Positions 52,701 through 63,420 of a DNA stretch of 64,000 nucleotides are shown here, one piece after another (within the stretch, counting starts at the first letter, position 1; every line of letters starts with the position of its first letter). The notes below the pieces were generated by a model. It saw only the letters and a list, made by a program, of their open reading frames with translations. It was not told the origin of the DNA and did no database searches. This DNA is from Sabellastarte sp. h YS-2021 (taxonomy: Eukaryota > Annelida > Polychaeta > Sabellida > Sabellidae), in assembly GCA_964017235.1 (NCBI GenBank), contig OZ024938.1, forward strand, positions 11,337,454-11,401,453, written 5' to 3'. The translations under genes and the position numbers were made by a program.

Positions 52701-53814
52701 CTACAGACCCTTTATATTTGTAAACCTTTCACATCACGTCACTACAAATACCCATCTCGCTACACAAATCTGAAAAAAAATTCTTTGGAAGCGGTTTGCA
52801 AATGCGGGCGATAATATAGTTTATAGGCTTCAACACCCAGTGCTGTCCCTAAGATTCGACTCTGTGGTTGGGTGAAAGCCAGCCACTTACCCTTGTTAGT
52901 ATATTGCAGCTGATCAGTGTTCATATAATATAAATTCCCAATTTTAGTCACATTGAAAAATCTTACATGTGGATATGACTTTTCCTTTTTCGGAAAAAAA
53001 AGCTTTAATTAATTCAGCTTTTGCTTAGCAGCAGGAGTTGTTGATCTAGCTACTTATTCACATACACTATGTAAATTGGTCAAATGCATAGAACTGACTT
53101 CTTTCAGAAGATAAGATGACTGGAAAAAAACACTTTCTCATAAACAGTTGTTTTATGTTGGGCATATTTATCTTATAAAAATATTAAATAGCAATGAATT
53201 TTCAGAGGCATAAAATGCCTCAAAGATATACAACATATGAATGTCCCTATCTATAGCAAATTATAGTTTACTATAGTGTATCATTATAAATCTAGGATTA
53301 AACAACTCCTGGAAAAATTTACAATCCCAAATGTACGATCCCAAATTTACAGCAAAAATGATATATTCTTTTCAACAAATATACCACTCTACGAAACACA
53401 ACAAAGCTCACATTCTGCTTACAGTCTAATACTGCAACTGATACAGTTTTTAGATCATCCACTTTCCATTAGATACAAAACACAGTAAAGGTTACTTTCT
53501 TACAGTCTCATACCACAACTACTACAGCTTTATTAACTCAAGTCTCCATCCGGGCCCTGTTTTTGTTAGCAAAAACCTTTGTCAGCTGACTTGTCAGTCA
53601 TTTGACATTATGTTGTCACTCTGTGGCGTGAATGTCCGCGTGAACAACTTCTCCTCCAAAACTACAAGGCCCAGGGGCATGCTGTTTTTTTTTAAAGTTA
53701 CCTTAACTATCAAGGATGAAAAATTGTTTGAGGCATGCAAATCTGTCGGTTTGCTAGAGCCATTACAAGTGAGGTACCCCCACCAAAAGTGTGAAAATTT
53801 CAACACTTGATCAC
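52701..53814. other. intergenic DNA, no supported gene
   Basis: Mostly unique A/T-rich sequence. 53600-53815 has the look of a dispersed invertebrate repeat ('AACTTCTCCTCCAAAACTAC'), and its 66-codon frame is not convincing. Confidence 0.5.
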
Positions 53815-54165
53815 AATTTTCTCAATGACTATTGCAGAAATTTCTCTCATATGTTGCTGATATGTGCTAGACCAGAGGTAGATTCTCTTGTGTGACTATC
53901 AGTCCTGGATCTTTCTTAATTATTTTTTCATGAATTTTTAAAATAATTTTTTATGCATTAAAATTCATGAAATCATGCACTAAATCACTTATTTTCTCAT
54001 CGACTATTGCAGGGATTTCTCTCTGATCTTGCTTATATGTACTAGGCCACAAGTAGATTCCCTTGTGTGAGTATCAGCCCAGGATCTCTCTTTATTATTT
54101 TTTTATGCATTTTTAAAATAATTTTTAATGTATTAAAATTAATGAAATCATGCACAACTTGAAAA
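53815..54165. repeat. two-copy tandem repeat, about 182 bp
   Basis: 'TTGCAG..ATTTCTCTC.GAT.TTGCT.ATATGT.CTAG' through 'TTTTTAAAATAATTTTT.ATG.ATTAAAATT.ATGAAATCATGCAC' occurs twice in a row, just before the ~150 bp satellite. Confidence 0.75.
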
Positions 54166-55393
54166 GTATTGCATTTAGAGCATTTTGTAAAAATATGTTA
54201 TCCAGCTCCCTTTTTCTATAGCTACAACATGGTGAGTAAATTAGGAGTCTATCTCTATAGCTAAGGGAGTAATAGCTAGTTTCTGACTTTTCAGTACCTT
54301 CCATAATGAGTAATATCACTTATAACTTGAAAACTGTTGCATTTAGAGAATTTTGTATAAATATGTTATTCAGCTACTTCTGGGTCAGCTATAACACAGA
54401 AAAATTTCAGACACGTAGCTCATTGCATAGATGAGTAATAGCTACTTTGAGGTTATCAATGTTGAGTAAATCAGTTGTAACTTGAAAACTATTGTTTTTA
54501 CAGTACTTTCTTTAAATATTTTATTCACCTACTTTTCAGTCAGCTATAACATACTGCAATTGCAGATATTTAGTTTGTAGCATAGCTACTTTCAGGTTCT
54601 CACTGTTGAGTAACTCAGTTTTAACTGGAAACTATTGAATTTAGAGCATTTTGTTTAAATATATTATTCACCTACTTTAAGGTGAGCTATAACAGAAAAA
54701 TTGCAGACCTGTAGCTCATTGTATAGCTGAGCAATAGCTATTTCCAGGTTTTCACTGTTGAGTAAATCACTTATAACTTGAAAACTATTGCATTTAGAGA
54801 AGTTCCTTGAAATATGTTATTCAGCAACTTTTGGATCAGGTAAAACATAGTTAAGTTGCAGACCTGTAGCTCATAGCACAGCTGAGCAATAGCTACTTTG
54901 AGGTTCTCACTATTGAGTAAATCAGTTGTAACTTGAAAACTATTGCATTTAGAGAATTTTCTTTAAATATGTTATAAATCTACCTTTGGGTCAGCCATAA
55001 TATAGTAAAATTCCACATATGTAGCTAATTGCAAAGCTAAACAATAGCTACTTCCAGGTTCTCACTTTTGAGTAAATGAGTTGTAACTTGAAAACTATTG
55101 CATTTATAGTATTTTGTGTAAATGTGTTATTCATCTACTTTTCAGTCAGTTATAACATAATGAAATTATATATCTTTAGCTCATAACATAGCGGAGCAAT
55201 AGCTGCTTTCAGGTTGTCACAGTTGAGTAAATGAGTTGTAACTTTAAACTATTGCATTTAAAGTGTTCTTGTTAAATGTGTTGTTCACCTGTTTTGGGGT
55301 CAGCTATAACATAGTAAAGTTGCTCATTGCACACATGAGCAGTAGCTACGTTCAGGTTTTCAATGTTGAGTAAATTAATTGTAACTTGAAAAC
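54165..55393. repeat. ~150 bp satellite array, left part
   Basis: Unit: 'TTGTAACTTGAAAACTATTG..TTTAGAG.ATTTT', 'AAATATGTTATTCA.CTACTTTT', 'CAGCTATAACATA', 'TAGCTCATTGCA', 'AGCAATAGCTACTTTCAGG', 'GTTGAGTAAATCA'. The last landmark recurs near 54461, 54605, 54751, 54911, 55061, 55219 and 55362, so the period is about 145-160 bp with at least seven units. The array resumes at 56813 after an insertion. Confidence 0.9.
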
Positions 55394-55640
55394 TAAAATA
55401 GCATCAGAGATGCCCGTACCCCACAGCCTAGGGAAATATTTTCAACACCATGAGATACAGAAGTACTGTATCAGTACAAACTTCAGGATACTTTCAGAGC
55501 ACTGTCAGTTATATAAAGGTCCAAACAATGTTTAAATGGAGAAATAATGTTTAAAAGAAAGATCATGCATATAAAGATGAAGTATTAAAACAAGATAATT
55601 CAATAACAAGATGACAGCATTAATCAGCAAACTAAAATTC
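55394..55640 (+). repeat. dispersed ~245 bp segment, copy 1
   Basis: Close match to 61349-61600: 'AAATAG.ATCAGAGATGCCCG', 'GATACTTTCAGAGCA.TGTCA', 'AAGATGACAGC.TTAATCAG' in the same order and orientation. It begins exactly where the ~150 bp satellite is interrupted. Confidence 0.85.
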
Positions 55641-55869
55641 AACCCTCTTTATCTACATCTGCAAGGCCCGAATTATGGTTTAGATGGTTTGAATATTACC
55701 ATGCATACAGAAGTGGTAATACATTTAATGAATGCTTATGTGTGGTGTTGGAGCAAAATCTGTGGCTCACTTGATGAAATTCTATCTCTTACAATGTGAA
55801 GTTATGAAAGTAAAATTCTTAATAAATTCTAATATGACTTTAATAGTGCTTAATCTGCATCAAAAGAGA

Positions 55870-56812
55870 GACCCAAAGGTGCAACAAGATTTTATAGGTC
55901 AAGGTCACTACGACAAGGTCAAAGGTCAAATTAAGGTGACACCATGATAATACACACCTATAGCCCCTAACCACTGTCCAAGATATAGCCCGGACAAGAT
56001 TTTATAGGTCAAGGTCACTACGCCAAGGTCAAAGGTCAAATCAAGGTCAGATCATGACGTTGCACAACTACATCCCCTAACCAATGTCCCTACCAAGTAT
56101 CAACTTCCTACACCTTACGGTTTCCGAGATATAGCCCGGACAAGATTTTTGAACTGAAGGTCACTACGGCAAGGTCAAAGGTCAAATCCTGGTCAGACCA
56201 TGACATTGCACACCTACACATCCTAACCAATGTCCCTACCAAGTACCAACTTCCTACACCTTACGGTTTCCGAGATATAGCCCGGACAACATTTTATAGG
56301 TCAAGGTCACTACGGCAAGGTCAAAGGTCAAATCAAGGTCAGACCATGACATTGCACACCTACACCCCCTAACCAATATCCCTACCAAGTATCAACTTTC
56401 TACACCTTACGGTTTCTGAGATATAGCCCGGACAAGATTTTATAGGTCAAGGTCACTACGGCAAGGTCAAATCAAGGTCAGACCATGACGTTGCACAACT
56501 ACACCCCCTAACCAATGTCCCTACCAAGTATCAACTTCCTACACCTTACGGTTTCCGAGATATAGCCCGGACAATATTTTCAAACTCAAGGTCACTACGG
56601 CAAGGTCAAAGGTCAAATCAAGGTCAGACCATGACGTTGCACACCTACACCCCCTAACCAATGTCCCTACCAAGTATCAACTTCCTACACCTTACGGTTT
56701 CTGAGATACAGCCCGGACAAACTATTTCCCGACGCCCGCCCGCCCGCCCATCCGGACACCATGGGTGAAAACAATACCCCGACAGCCCTTAAGGGCTGCG
56801 GGGTAATAATAA
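55870..56812. repeat. 146 bp tandem repeat ending in a hairpin
   Basis: The landmark CCCGGACAA recurs at about 55989, 56135, 56281, 56427, 56567 and 56712, so the period is 146 bp with about six units. Unit: 'GGTCAAGGTCACTACGGCAA', 'ACCATGACGTTGCACA', 'CTAACCAATGTCCCTACCAA', 'CACCTTACGGTTTC.GAGATA'. It ends in CGCC repeats and a near-perfect palindrome TACCCCG-A-CAGCCCT / AGGGCTG-CGGGGTA (56775-56806). Confidence 0.9.
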
Positions 56813-57140
56813 TTGCACTTAGAGAATTTCCTTTAGATATGTTATTCAGCTACTTTTTGAACAGCTATAACAGAATAAAATTTCATACCTGTAGCTCATT
56901 GCGTTGATGAGCAAAACCTGCTTTGAAGTTCTCACTGTTGAGTAAATCAGTTGTATCTTGAAAACTAGTTCATTTACAGTATTTGGTTTAAATCTAACAT
57001 AGTATAATTGCAGACCTGTAGCTCAGTACAAAGCTGAGCAAAAGCTAATTGTAGATTATCACTGTTGATTAAATCACTTGTAACTTGAAAACTATTGCAT
57101 TTACAGTATGTTGTTGAAATATGTTTTCCACTTACTTTTT
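56813..57140. repeat. ~150 bp satellite array, right part
   Basis: Two further units of the array at 54165-55393 ('ATTGCACTTAGAGAATTTCC', 'GTTGAGTAAATCAGTTGT', 'GTTGATTAAATCACTTGTAA'). The array was split by the composite insertion 55394-56812. Confidence 0.8.
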
Positions 57141-57960
57141 ACACCTTAAGAGCTAACTTTACTTCTGAATACCATTTGCAGGGCACAACCTTTGTGACCT
57201 TGTTTCACTTCTACTCTGAAACTCAACACACAGTCATCTGACACAGAGCCCATTCACAGGCACTGATTGCTTGTTCTAGTTTTGTATTTATATTCAAAAA
57301 GCACAAAAAAATTAGGAAATGAGGACTGACATGTTGATTTTTCTCACACAAAAAGTAAAAGTGATATTAGTTTCCATTTTCTTTCATATAATTCAGTCAT
57401 TTTATTACACATCTGAAATATCACACAAAGCTGCAACACTCTTAAACAAACAAATACAAATAACATATTGAATTGTCAAATGGTTTACAAGTTACAAATA
57501 TGATCTCTCTGTGTCCGACTACTGCTCAGTATATACAAGCCTTAGTATAAAAACATTTGAACTTGATAGGAACAATGGAATTATAAATACAAGCTCAAAG
57601 TCTAACTGATCAATTTTGAGGAGTGGTTACAGAATCTTGGGTCTGGATTACCCCTCTTGGACCATACGTGTTTGAGAAGATGTTCCCATTGACTTGGGTT
57701 TTAAATAAAACATTCATATCAAAATGAAATCCTTGCAGCAGGATTCATAAAAGGTCTAGTCTTAATCTTGTGGGTTTTTTTTTTGTCCGAGATTCAACTG
57801 ACTGAAGTACAACAGTGTAATAACACTGTTTTTTCTTTACTCAAAAGAACTGGTCTTCATCTACAGCTTGGGTTTCTGAATGTTGTTTGGTTACTTTAGA
57901 TGACTCCATCAACAGATTGTAAGTTTTTGCCAATTATGTAGAGGTATTGGACTTTCATTT
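57141..57960. other. downstream flank of the CCDC148-like gene
   Basis: No repeat or coding region is recognised. TTTATT (complement AATAAA) near 57400 could serve the minus-strand gene as a distant polyadenylation signal. Confidence 0.35.
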
Positions 57961-58390
57961 TTACCTCCGCCAAGGAGGTTATGTTTTCACCTGGGACCAT
58001 CTGTCCGTCTGTTGGTGAACAAGATAACTCAAAAACTTATGGACGGATTTCAATGAAATTTAATTTCAGGATATGTCCGAAAAGGTAAAAGGAAGAAATG
58101 ATTAAATTTTTGGAGTGATCCGGATCACTATCTGGAGCTTCTGGATCCATGAAATGTAATTTTTAAAGCAGATAACTCAAAAAATTATGGATGCATTTTG
58201 ATGAAATTTTCAGGAAATGTCCTAAATGGGATGAGGAACAAGTGATTACATTTTGGGAGTGGTCTGGATCATCTGGATCCAGGCTTTTTTAAAGGAAGTT
58301 ATAGCCAGATACTTTCAGGGTGCATTTTGATGATAGTCCAGAAATTGAGCTCCCTTGGCGGAGGTCTGCGCTCTCCGAGTGCTCTTGTTT
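57961..58390. mobile_element. widespread animal interspersed repeat with CTCCGCCAAGGAG-type ends
   Basis: Starts 'CCTCCGCCAAGGAGGTTATG' and ends 'CCTTGGCGGAGGTCTGCGCT' with 'CTCCGAGTGCTC', an inverted pair (CTCCGCCAAGG / CCTTGGCGGAG). The interior has two similar halves with 'GATAACTCAAAAA.TTATGGA' and 'TTTTGATGAAATTTTCAGG'. Repeats with these ends occur in many animals, from memory. It lies within or just below the 3' UTR of the minus-strand gene. Confidence 0.7.
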
Positions 58391-58519
58391 TTCTCCTGTA
58401 ATGGTTTTCTTGTACATGACTCCATCTATGTTTTGGCATTTGTGAGATTGATCCTGTTACTTGAAGAGACTGGATGGTGTCAGATGTTTGAGAGTATAAA
58501 TGTTGCTGATTTTCCCCCT

Positions 58520-58657
58520 TTACTTAAAAAGACTGGACTCCATCTGAGGTTTTGGTTTGGGTGCTTGTGCTGCCACCATCTGGCGTGCGTACTCGTTATG
58601 CATCAGACCTGCGTTCCTCAGCTCAGACTCCAGCTTGTTCCGCGGGTCAGCTGTAAT
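58520..58657 (-). CDS. CCDC148: CCDC148-like last exon
   Basis: ITADPRNKLESELRNAGLMH through PKPQMESSLFK, stop TAA at 58522-58520. The acceptor is TCTGAACTTTCAG on the minus strand. Confidence 0.75.
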   Translation of the reverse strand: MTADPRNKLESELRNAGLMHNEYARQMVAAQAPKPKPQMESSLFK

Positions 58658-61333
58658 CTGAAAGTTCAGAGAAGTACATAGGTCAAAGCTCACAGTAAGT
58701 GTTGTACGTCAAAGGTCACACAGTTGCCTAGGTTACTGAACTATCTGAACGTTTTTCTAAAAAATCAATTAAAAGAAAGACAAAAGTGAAAGTACTGTGA
58801 AAGCTGAAACAAGTGCAGGTCAAAGGTCATACTAGTGCAGGTTTTAAAACTGTTTAAATTTCTGAAAAGTCAAATGAAGATCAAAGATGAACAAACCTGC
58901 AAAAGATGAACAAATGATTCAAAGATGAACAAACCAGAGTTTAACAGTAAAGAAATCAATGTAGATTGGAGATAAAAAAACATGAAGTTAATGGCCAGAC
59001 AAGTGCAGGTTTAAGATCTGATTTGTGATTAAACAAGGCCAAAAGGTGTTTTGGTCCCCAAGCATGAGCGCAAAGCCATCCGAGACATGAATAGTGCACT
59101 AGAATTTATGAAAGTCCGGGGACACAAAGAAATTCAAAATCAGACGCATCCCACAGCTAGTCTAGAACTCAGACGGTCACCCATCCAAGTACTAACGTAG
59201 CCCATTGCAGCTTAACTTCAGTGAGCAGATATGCTCTTCACGCTGTGCCACAATTGATGAAAGTCTGGAGACAAAAAAAAAAAAGTGATCTGTAGAAGTG
59301 CGAGCCTAAAAAGTCAAATAAGTGTATATCAAATATCAAACACTGCAAAGACTATGACACAGAAATGCCTGACTAATGCCTTGACTGGTTGGATATATAT
59401 TTAAATCATTCTATACTCTCTCTCTACTATTATTTATATTTATTTTTGGAGCTGATTTCTGGCTCCTCTTTTGCTGGATTAAAGCTTTTTAGCCCTGGGT
59501 GAATACTTACTATCATTCTTATTCTAAGAATACAAATTTTCTTAGAATACAGAGATTTTTTTTCAGAAAAGAATCAAGAATAAGAAAATTTCTATGAATA
59601 AGAATTTGTCTTTATTAATTTTAAAGTTCTATTCTGAGAAAATTCTTGTTCTAAGAAATAAGGATGTCAGTGAATTTAGACCCTGAACACCTAATTAAGC
59701 TATTTTCATATTAATGTTGAGCAGATCCATTAAACAGAGCACTTTTCCAGTAAGCATTAGAGTACCATAAACATTCTGAATTAGATGAGTTCACCAGTGG
59801 TCCACACATCTCACCTGTTTAGAGTTGAACCCAGGCACTTGATACAGAGGCTGCTGTATGTTGATGTACGCCTCATCACGTTTGTGTTTCTGTTTCACCG
59901 TCTCCGTGTCAGACCACAGCCGTAGCAGGTCCCCCTCCACGTGTGGCCGCACCTGATACACGATACAAAGCTGGGTTGGTCAATTTTACATCTAGACAGA
60001 AAATCGAGGGCCACAGTGGCGCAGTGGTAACACACTTGCCTCCCACATCTGAGGCTGGTGGTTCAAACCCTGAACCTTATGTGGGAAAGTTGGTAGTTGC
60101 TTACCGATGGTCGGCAGTTTACAGTACAGAACCTTGACCGACTGTACCTACTGGTTTCCTCTGCCCATAAAACTACCCATCTTGATATGACCCAAATCAA
60201 AAAAAAAAAAAAAATAGAAACCACAAAAACTTGTCCCATATTTACAAAATCACAGATCACTACTGATAGAAAACAAGAATGAGCAAGTATTTGTAAAGCA
60301 CTGAATTAATGTAGACATCCTCTAAGACGTCAAAGTCTGAATGGATAAAGTGAGATAGTGTGAAACAGTTCATCTCTAAGGTAGTGTCCACTAGGAGTGA
60401 AGAATATGGAGGCAGATAGGTTAATGTAAATCAGTGAGTCAACTGTTATTTAAACCCAGTTGCACCACCCTGGGTTTTGATGGCTTCAAGGTATACTGAG
60501 TCAGGTCAGTCAACTTTACACAGTATCTATCATATTGTCACAATTGAACTTCTGTATCATTATGGGCGTATCTTCCAAGCTGTGTATTGGACACATATGG
60601 AGTAAGAAATGAGAAATTTACTATTGAGAAGGTCCCTTGCTATTTCCTTGTGCCCCATTCAACCTCCAATTACCTCCACTCACCTCAAGTTGCGGTCGCA
60701 CAAACATATTACACTGAAACACGACTGAGTTATATAAACTGCACACCTTCAGTTACCGTATGACAAATTCTTCTGTGCATTGTCACGGTTTCAAATCAAG
60801 TTCCATTTTAAAATTTGGCGTTTTGCCATTGTGTCACATGTTTGTATATGGACGGCAGACAGTAGTTAAATGGCTGGGGTGTTTGGGCCACTGCCTACTA
60901 TCGCCTGTAGTGATAACAGGGTATTAAGAAACTTTTTAGATATTTGCGTGTAATTTTTAGACCTCTGACACAAAATTTGATTTTTTTCTTATTTTTAAAG
61001 TATGCCTGCAGTAGTGAATCTCATATTCTGTGGCATATTATTAATTTCTTACAAGTATTGTAGCTTCATGTTTGAGATCACGCATCTAACACCTGTATAC
61101 TTTCACACCCCCGTTTTATAGACCCATGTATTTTCACACTTGTGTATGATTAAACGTACCTGTGTATGATTAAACACACCTGTGTATGATTAATCACACC
61201 TGTGTATCATCTCACCTGCTCTCTCAATGCTTCCAGCACTCTGTCTCTTTCTGCTTCTGCCTCCAGTTTTTCCTCCTTTTTCAGCTTCTGAAGTTCCAGC
61301 TTCTTGTTGTACTCCTCTTCCCTGAACTTTACC
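58520..61333 (-). CDS. CCDC148: coiled-coil protein C-terminus, probably CCDC148 (3 exons seen)
   Basis: Exons, minus strand: 61333-61216, 59952-59815, 58657-58520. All junctions are GT-AG, and the phases fit (one leading base, then 39, 46 and 46 codons including stop). The product is a charged helix (EEEYNKKLELQKLKKEEK..), then 'VRPHVEGDLLRLWSDTE', 'INIQQPLYQVPGFNSKQ', 'ITADPRNKLESELRNAG', 'LMHNEYARQMV' and ends MESSLFK. This plan ('QKPLF..NTYN..QIISDPR..LALREAGLH.T.YAKE', ending MEST.F) is how I remember the CCDC148 C-terminus. The exons are certain; the family name is less so. CCDC148 function is not well known. Confidence 0.62.
59155..59255 (-). mobile_element. 5S rRNA-derived SINE head or 5S relic
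   Basis: The reverse complement reads 'CACTGAAGTTAAGCTGCAAT', 'GGGCTACGTTAGTACTTGG' and 'ATGGGTGACCGTCTG'. It aligns with 5S rRNA positions around its internal promoter (GGAAGCTAAGCAGGGTCGGG, CTGGTTAGTACTTGG, ATGGGAGACCGCCTG). The 5' third of 5S is only weakly kept. Unique sequence follows ('AGTTCTAGACTAGCTGTGGG'), as in SINE3-type elements. It lies in a CCDC148-like intron. Confidence 0.7.
59815..59952 (-). CDS. CCDC148: CCDC148-like penultimate exon
   Basis: VRPHVEGDLLRLWSDTETV through QPLYQVPGFNSKQ, exactly 46 codons. The acceptor ends ATCAG and the donor is GTGAGA on the minus strand. Confidence 0.75.
60008..60210 (+). mobile_element. tRNA-derived SINE, same family as 37380-37604
   Basis: A box GTGGCGCAGTGG, B box GGTTCAAACCC, and the shared body 'GGGAAAGTTGGTAGTTGCTT', 'CGGCAGTTTACAGTACAGAA', 'GGTTTCCTCTGCCCATAAAA'. 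It is better preserved in the tRNA-like head than the 37.4 kb copy and ends in an A-run (60199-60215). It lies in an intron of the CCDC148-like gene. Confidence 0.82.
60216..61215. other. intron of the CCDC148-like gene, no further gene
   Basis: Unique-looking intron. A short direct repeat ('CCTGTGTATGATTAA.CACA', three or four copies) lies at 61138-61210 just beside the exon. Confidence 0.55.
61216..61333 (-). CDS. CCDC148: CCDC148-like exon (coiled coil)
   Basis: [G]VKFREEEYNKKLELQKLKKEEKL through RDRVLEALREQ, a strongly charged helix suited to a coiled coil. The acceptor is TTTACAG and the donor GTGAGA on the minus strand. Confidence 0.72.
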
Positions 61334-61348
61334 CTGTAAACAAAAACA

Positions 61349-61605
61349 AAAAAATAGAATCAGAGATGCCCGTACTGAAAAGCCTGTGGAAATAGTGTTC
61401 AACTCCATGAGATATAGAAGTAGTGAAACAGTACAAAGATTTGGATACTTTCAGAGCAGTGTCAGTTATTATAAAGGCCCTAATGATGTTTAGGTAGAGA
61501 AAATAACATCTAAGAGAAAGAAAATGTTTATAAAGATAAAGTATTAAAACAAAACAACTCAATAGCAAGATGACAGCTTTAATCAGTAAACTAAAATTAT
61601 GAAGC
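61349..61605 (+). repeat. dispersed ~245 bp segment, copy 2
   Basis: Same segment as 55394-55640, beginning 'AAATAGAATCAGAGATGCCC' 16 bases upstream (in gene direction) of the CCDC148-like exon acceptor and ending near 'TCAGTAAACTAAAATTA'. The element's nature is unknown; no inverted ends are seen. Confidence 0.85.
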
Positions 61606-62374
61606 TGTAAAATTTATTTACTGGTGAATAGCTATCAATGCAAATAGCACAATTTGGAAAATTTAATGGTTAAATTAAATTTTTATTAGTTAATATCTTA
61701 CCTAGTGGACCAGTGCATTTGTCCGGCGCGCAGCCGGTCCCGCCAAACGTTAGACAAAAACGTCCTGAGCTGGGCTCTGGCCGGGACCGGTAGTGTACTC
61801 CTCATTCGCCAGGTGTCGTGACTGCACCCAGCTCCCCTACTGCGCGTGCGCGCGCATGCGTACTTCCTCTTTTTGTGGCCTACCTAAGAATGTCCCCCTT
61901 TGAGCTATTGCGGGGCAGGTAGGGTGGGACTCTCTTGGTCCACTAGGTAAGATATTAACTAATAAAAATTTAATTTAACCATTAAATTTTCCATTTTATT
62001 GCGTTAATATATCTTACCTAGTGGACCAGTGCAGAATAACTACCCAGTGGTTGGAGGGTAGCTATGGACAAAGGGGAGACTGAGACTCTAAGATCTACAT
62101 ATATACTCCGTAAATCCAGAGGAAATCACCCGGGAAGGGTTTCTAACTACCCTGGATAGGTACAGTCTCTCTCCCCCCCCCCCCTTTTGTTTTGTAGCTG
62201 ACGAGTTCCCGAGGAAGTGAAGAAGGGGAATTGAAGATTAAGATGGTCCCCCATCTTCTTGCAACGCAAGACAGACTGCAGGGACGTTGTTTTTTTTTTT
62301 TTTTTTTTTTTTATTATGTACATGTATGAATACATATATACATCACTATACACTATATACATGGGAGCCTCTAC

Positions 62375-63420
62375 TTAGTCCCTAATTTGTTGGGCAGCTA
62401 CCACAGGACCCAAATGGTACACATCCGAGTCTGCCCATGCCAAGTCCTTCAAGTAAAATTGGGTGAAGGTGTTATGAGATTTCCAGTGACAGGCTGCCAA
62501 AATCTGGTCTAAGGGAACACCCCCCTGAAAGGCTTTGGACGCCGCGAACGCGCGAACGTCATGAGCCCGAACCTGATGCAACTGTTGAGCCTGTTGGTCT
62601 GACATCTGGTAACAAAGGACTATGGTTTGTTTGATCCAGGAGGAAACGGTAGCAGGGACAATATCCTTCTGGAAACTCTTCCTAAAGGAAACAAAAACCA
62701 ATTCCTTGCCTGAACGGAGATCTTTGGTTTTGTCCAAGTAATAACGTAGTGCCCGGACCGGGCACAGACTCCTATCCTCCTTGAGGGATTTGTCCAATGA
62801 AGGAGCCAAGGCTGGAATGATAACAGGGGCCACGCAAGCGGGACCCTCTTTAGCCAGGTGGTTCTTAGAGATGAAACTAGGAGAAGGCGATAATGAAACA
62901 TTCGACCAATCGTCTTGGTGCCTAATGTTCCTGTGGACCCAAGCATGAATTTCACTCCTCCGTTTCCCAGAGCCCAAGGCTAGAAGGAAGACAGTCTTAA
63001 AGGTGAGGTACTTCAGCGAAGCCTTCCTGAGAGGTTCAAAAGGAGGTTGTGTAAGTTGGTGAAGGACCAAAGACAAATTCCACGTAGGAACCCCATGCCT
63101 GCCTTTTGGTTTGTCCCTATGAAAACTGTCCAACAACCTGGACAAGTTTTCATCCTTGCTGATGTTAATTCTGGAATTCCCCACTTTGTCGGCTATGGCA
63201 GTCCTATAGCCTTCTATGGTACTAGGTTGAAGATGTTTCTCCTGAAAAAGGGAAAGGAGAAAATCCGCAATTTGCTCTATAGAGGGAGTCCTGAAGTCCA
63301 CCTGATTCTTTTCACACCATCTGACAAAAACGGACCACTTTGATTCATAAATGGCTCTGGTAGAGCGTCTTTGAGGAGCCTCAATTCTTGTTGCCACTTC
63401 TGCCGAGAACCCGGCCTGCT
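62375..63420 (-). CDS. tyrosine recombinase region of element D
   Basis: 'STRAIYESKWSVFVRWCEKN', '[15 protein letters not shown]', then [22 protein letters not shown] and [17 protein letters not shown], ending [11 protein letters not shown]. All four classes of recombinase active-site positions are present. A T-run/A-run and poly-C tract (62172-62185, 62289-62312) lie between it and the internal complementary region. Confidence 0.88.

Noticed and set aside
53610-53810. 66-codon frame MLSLCGVNVRVNNFSSK..
   Set aside because: Short, no splice partners or family, and the text resembles a dispersed repeat.
16497-60210. Functional tRNA genes at 16.5, 29.6, 37.4 and 60.0 kb
   Set aside because: A and B boxes are present but acceptor and anticodon stems do not pair well, and most have SINE bodies or target duplications.
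61190-61408. 72-codon minus-strand frame MELNTISTGF..
   Set aside because: It is another frame of the CCDC148-like exon; the exon's own frame joins its neighbours in phase.
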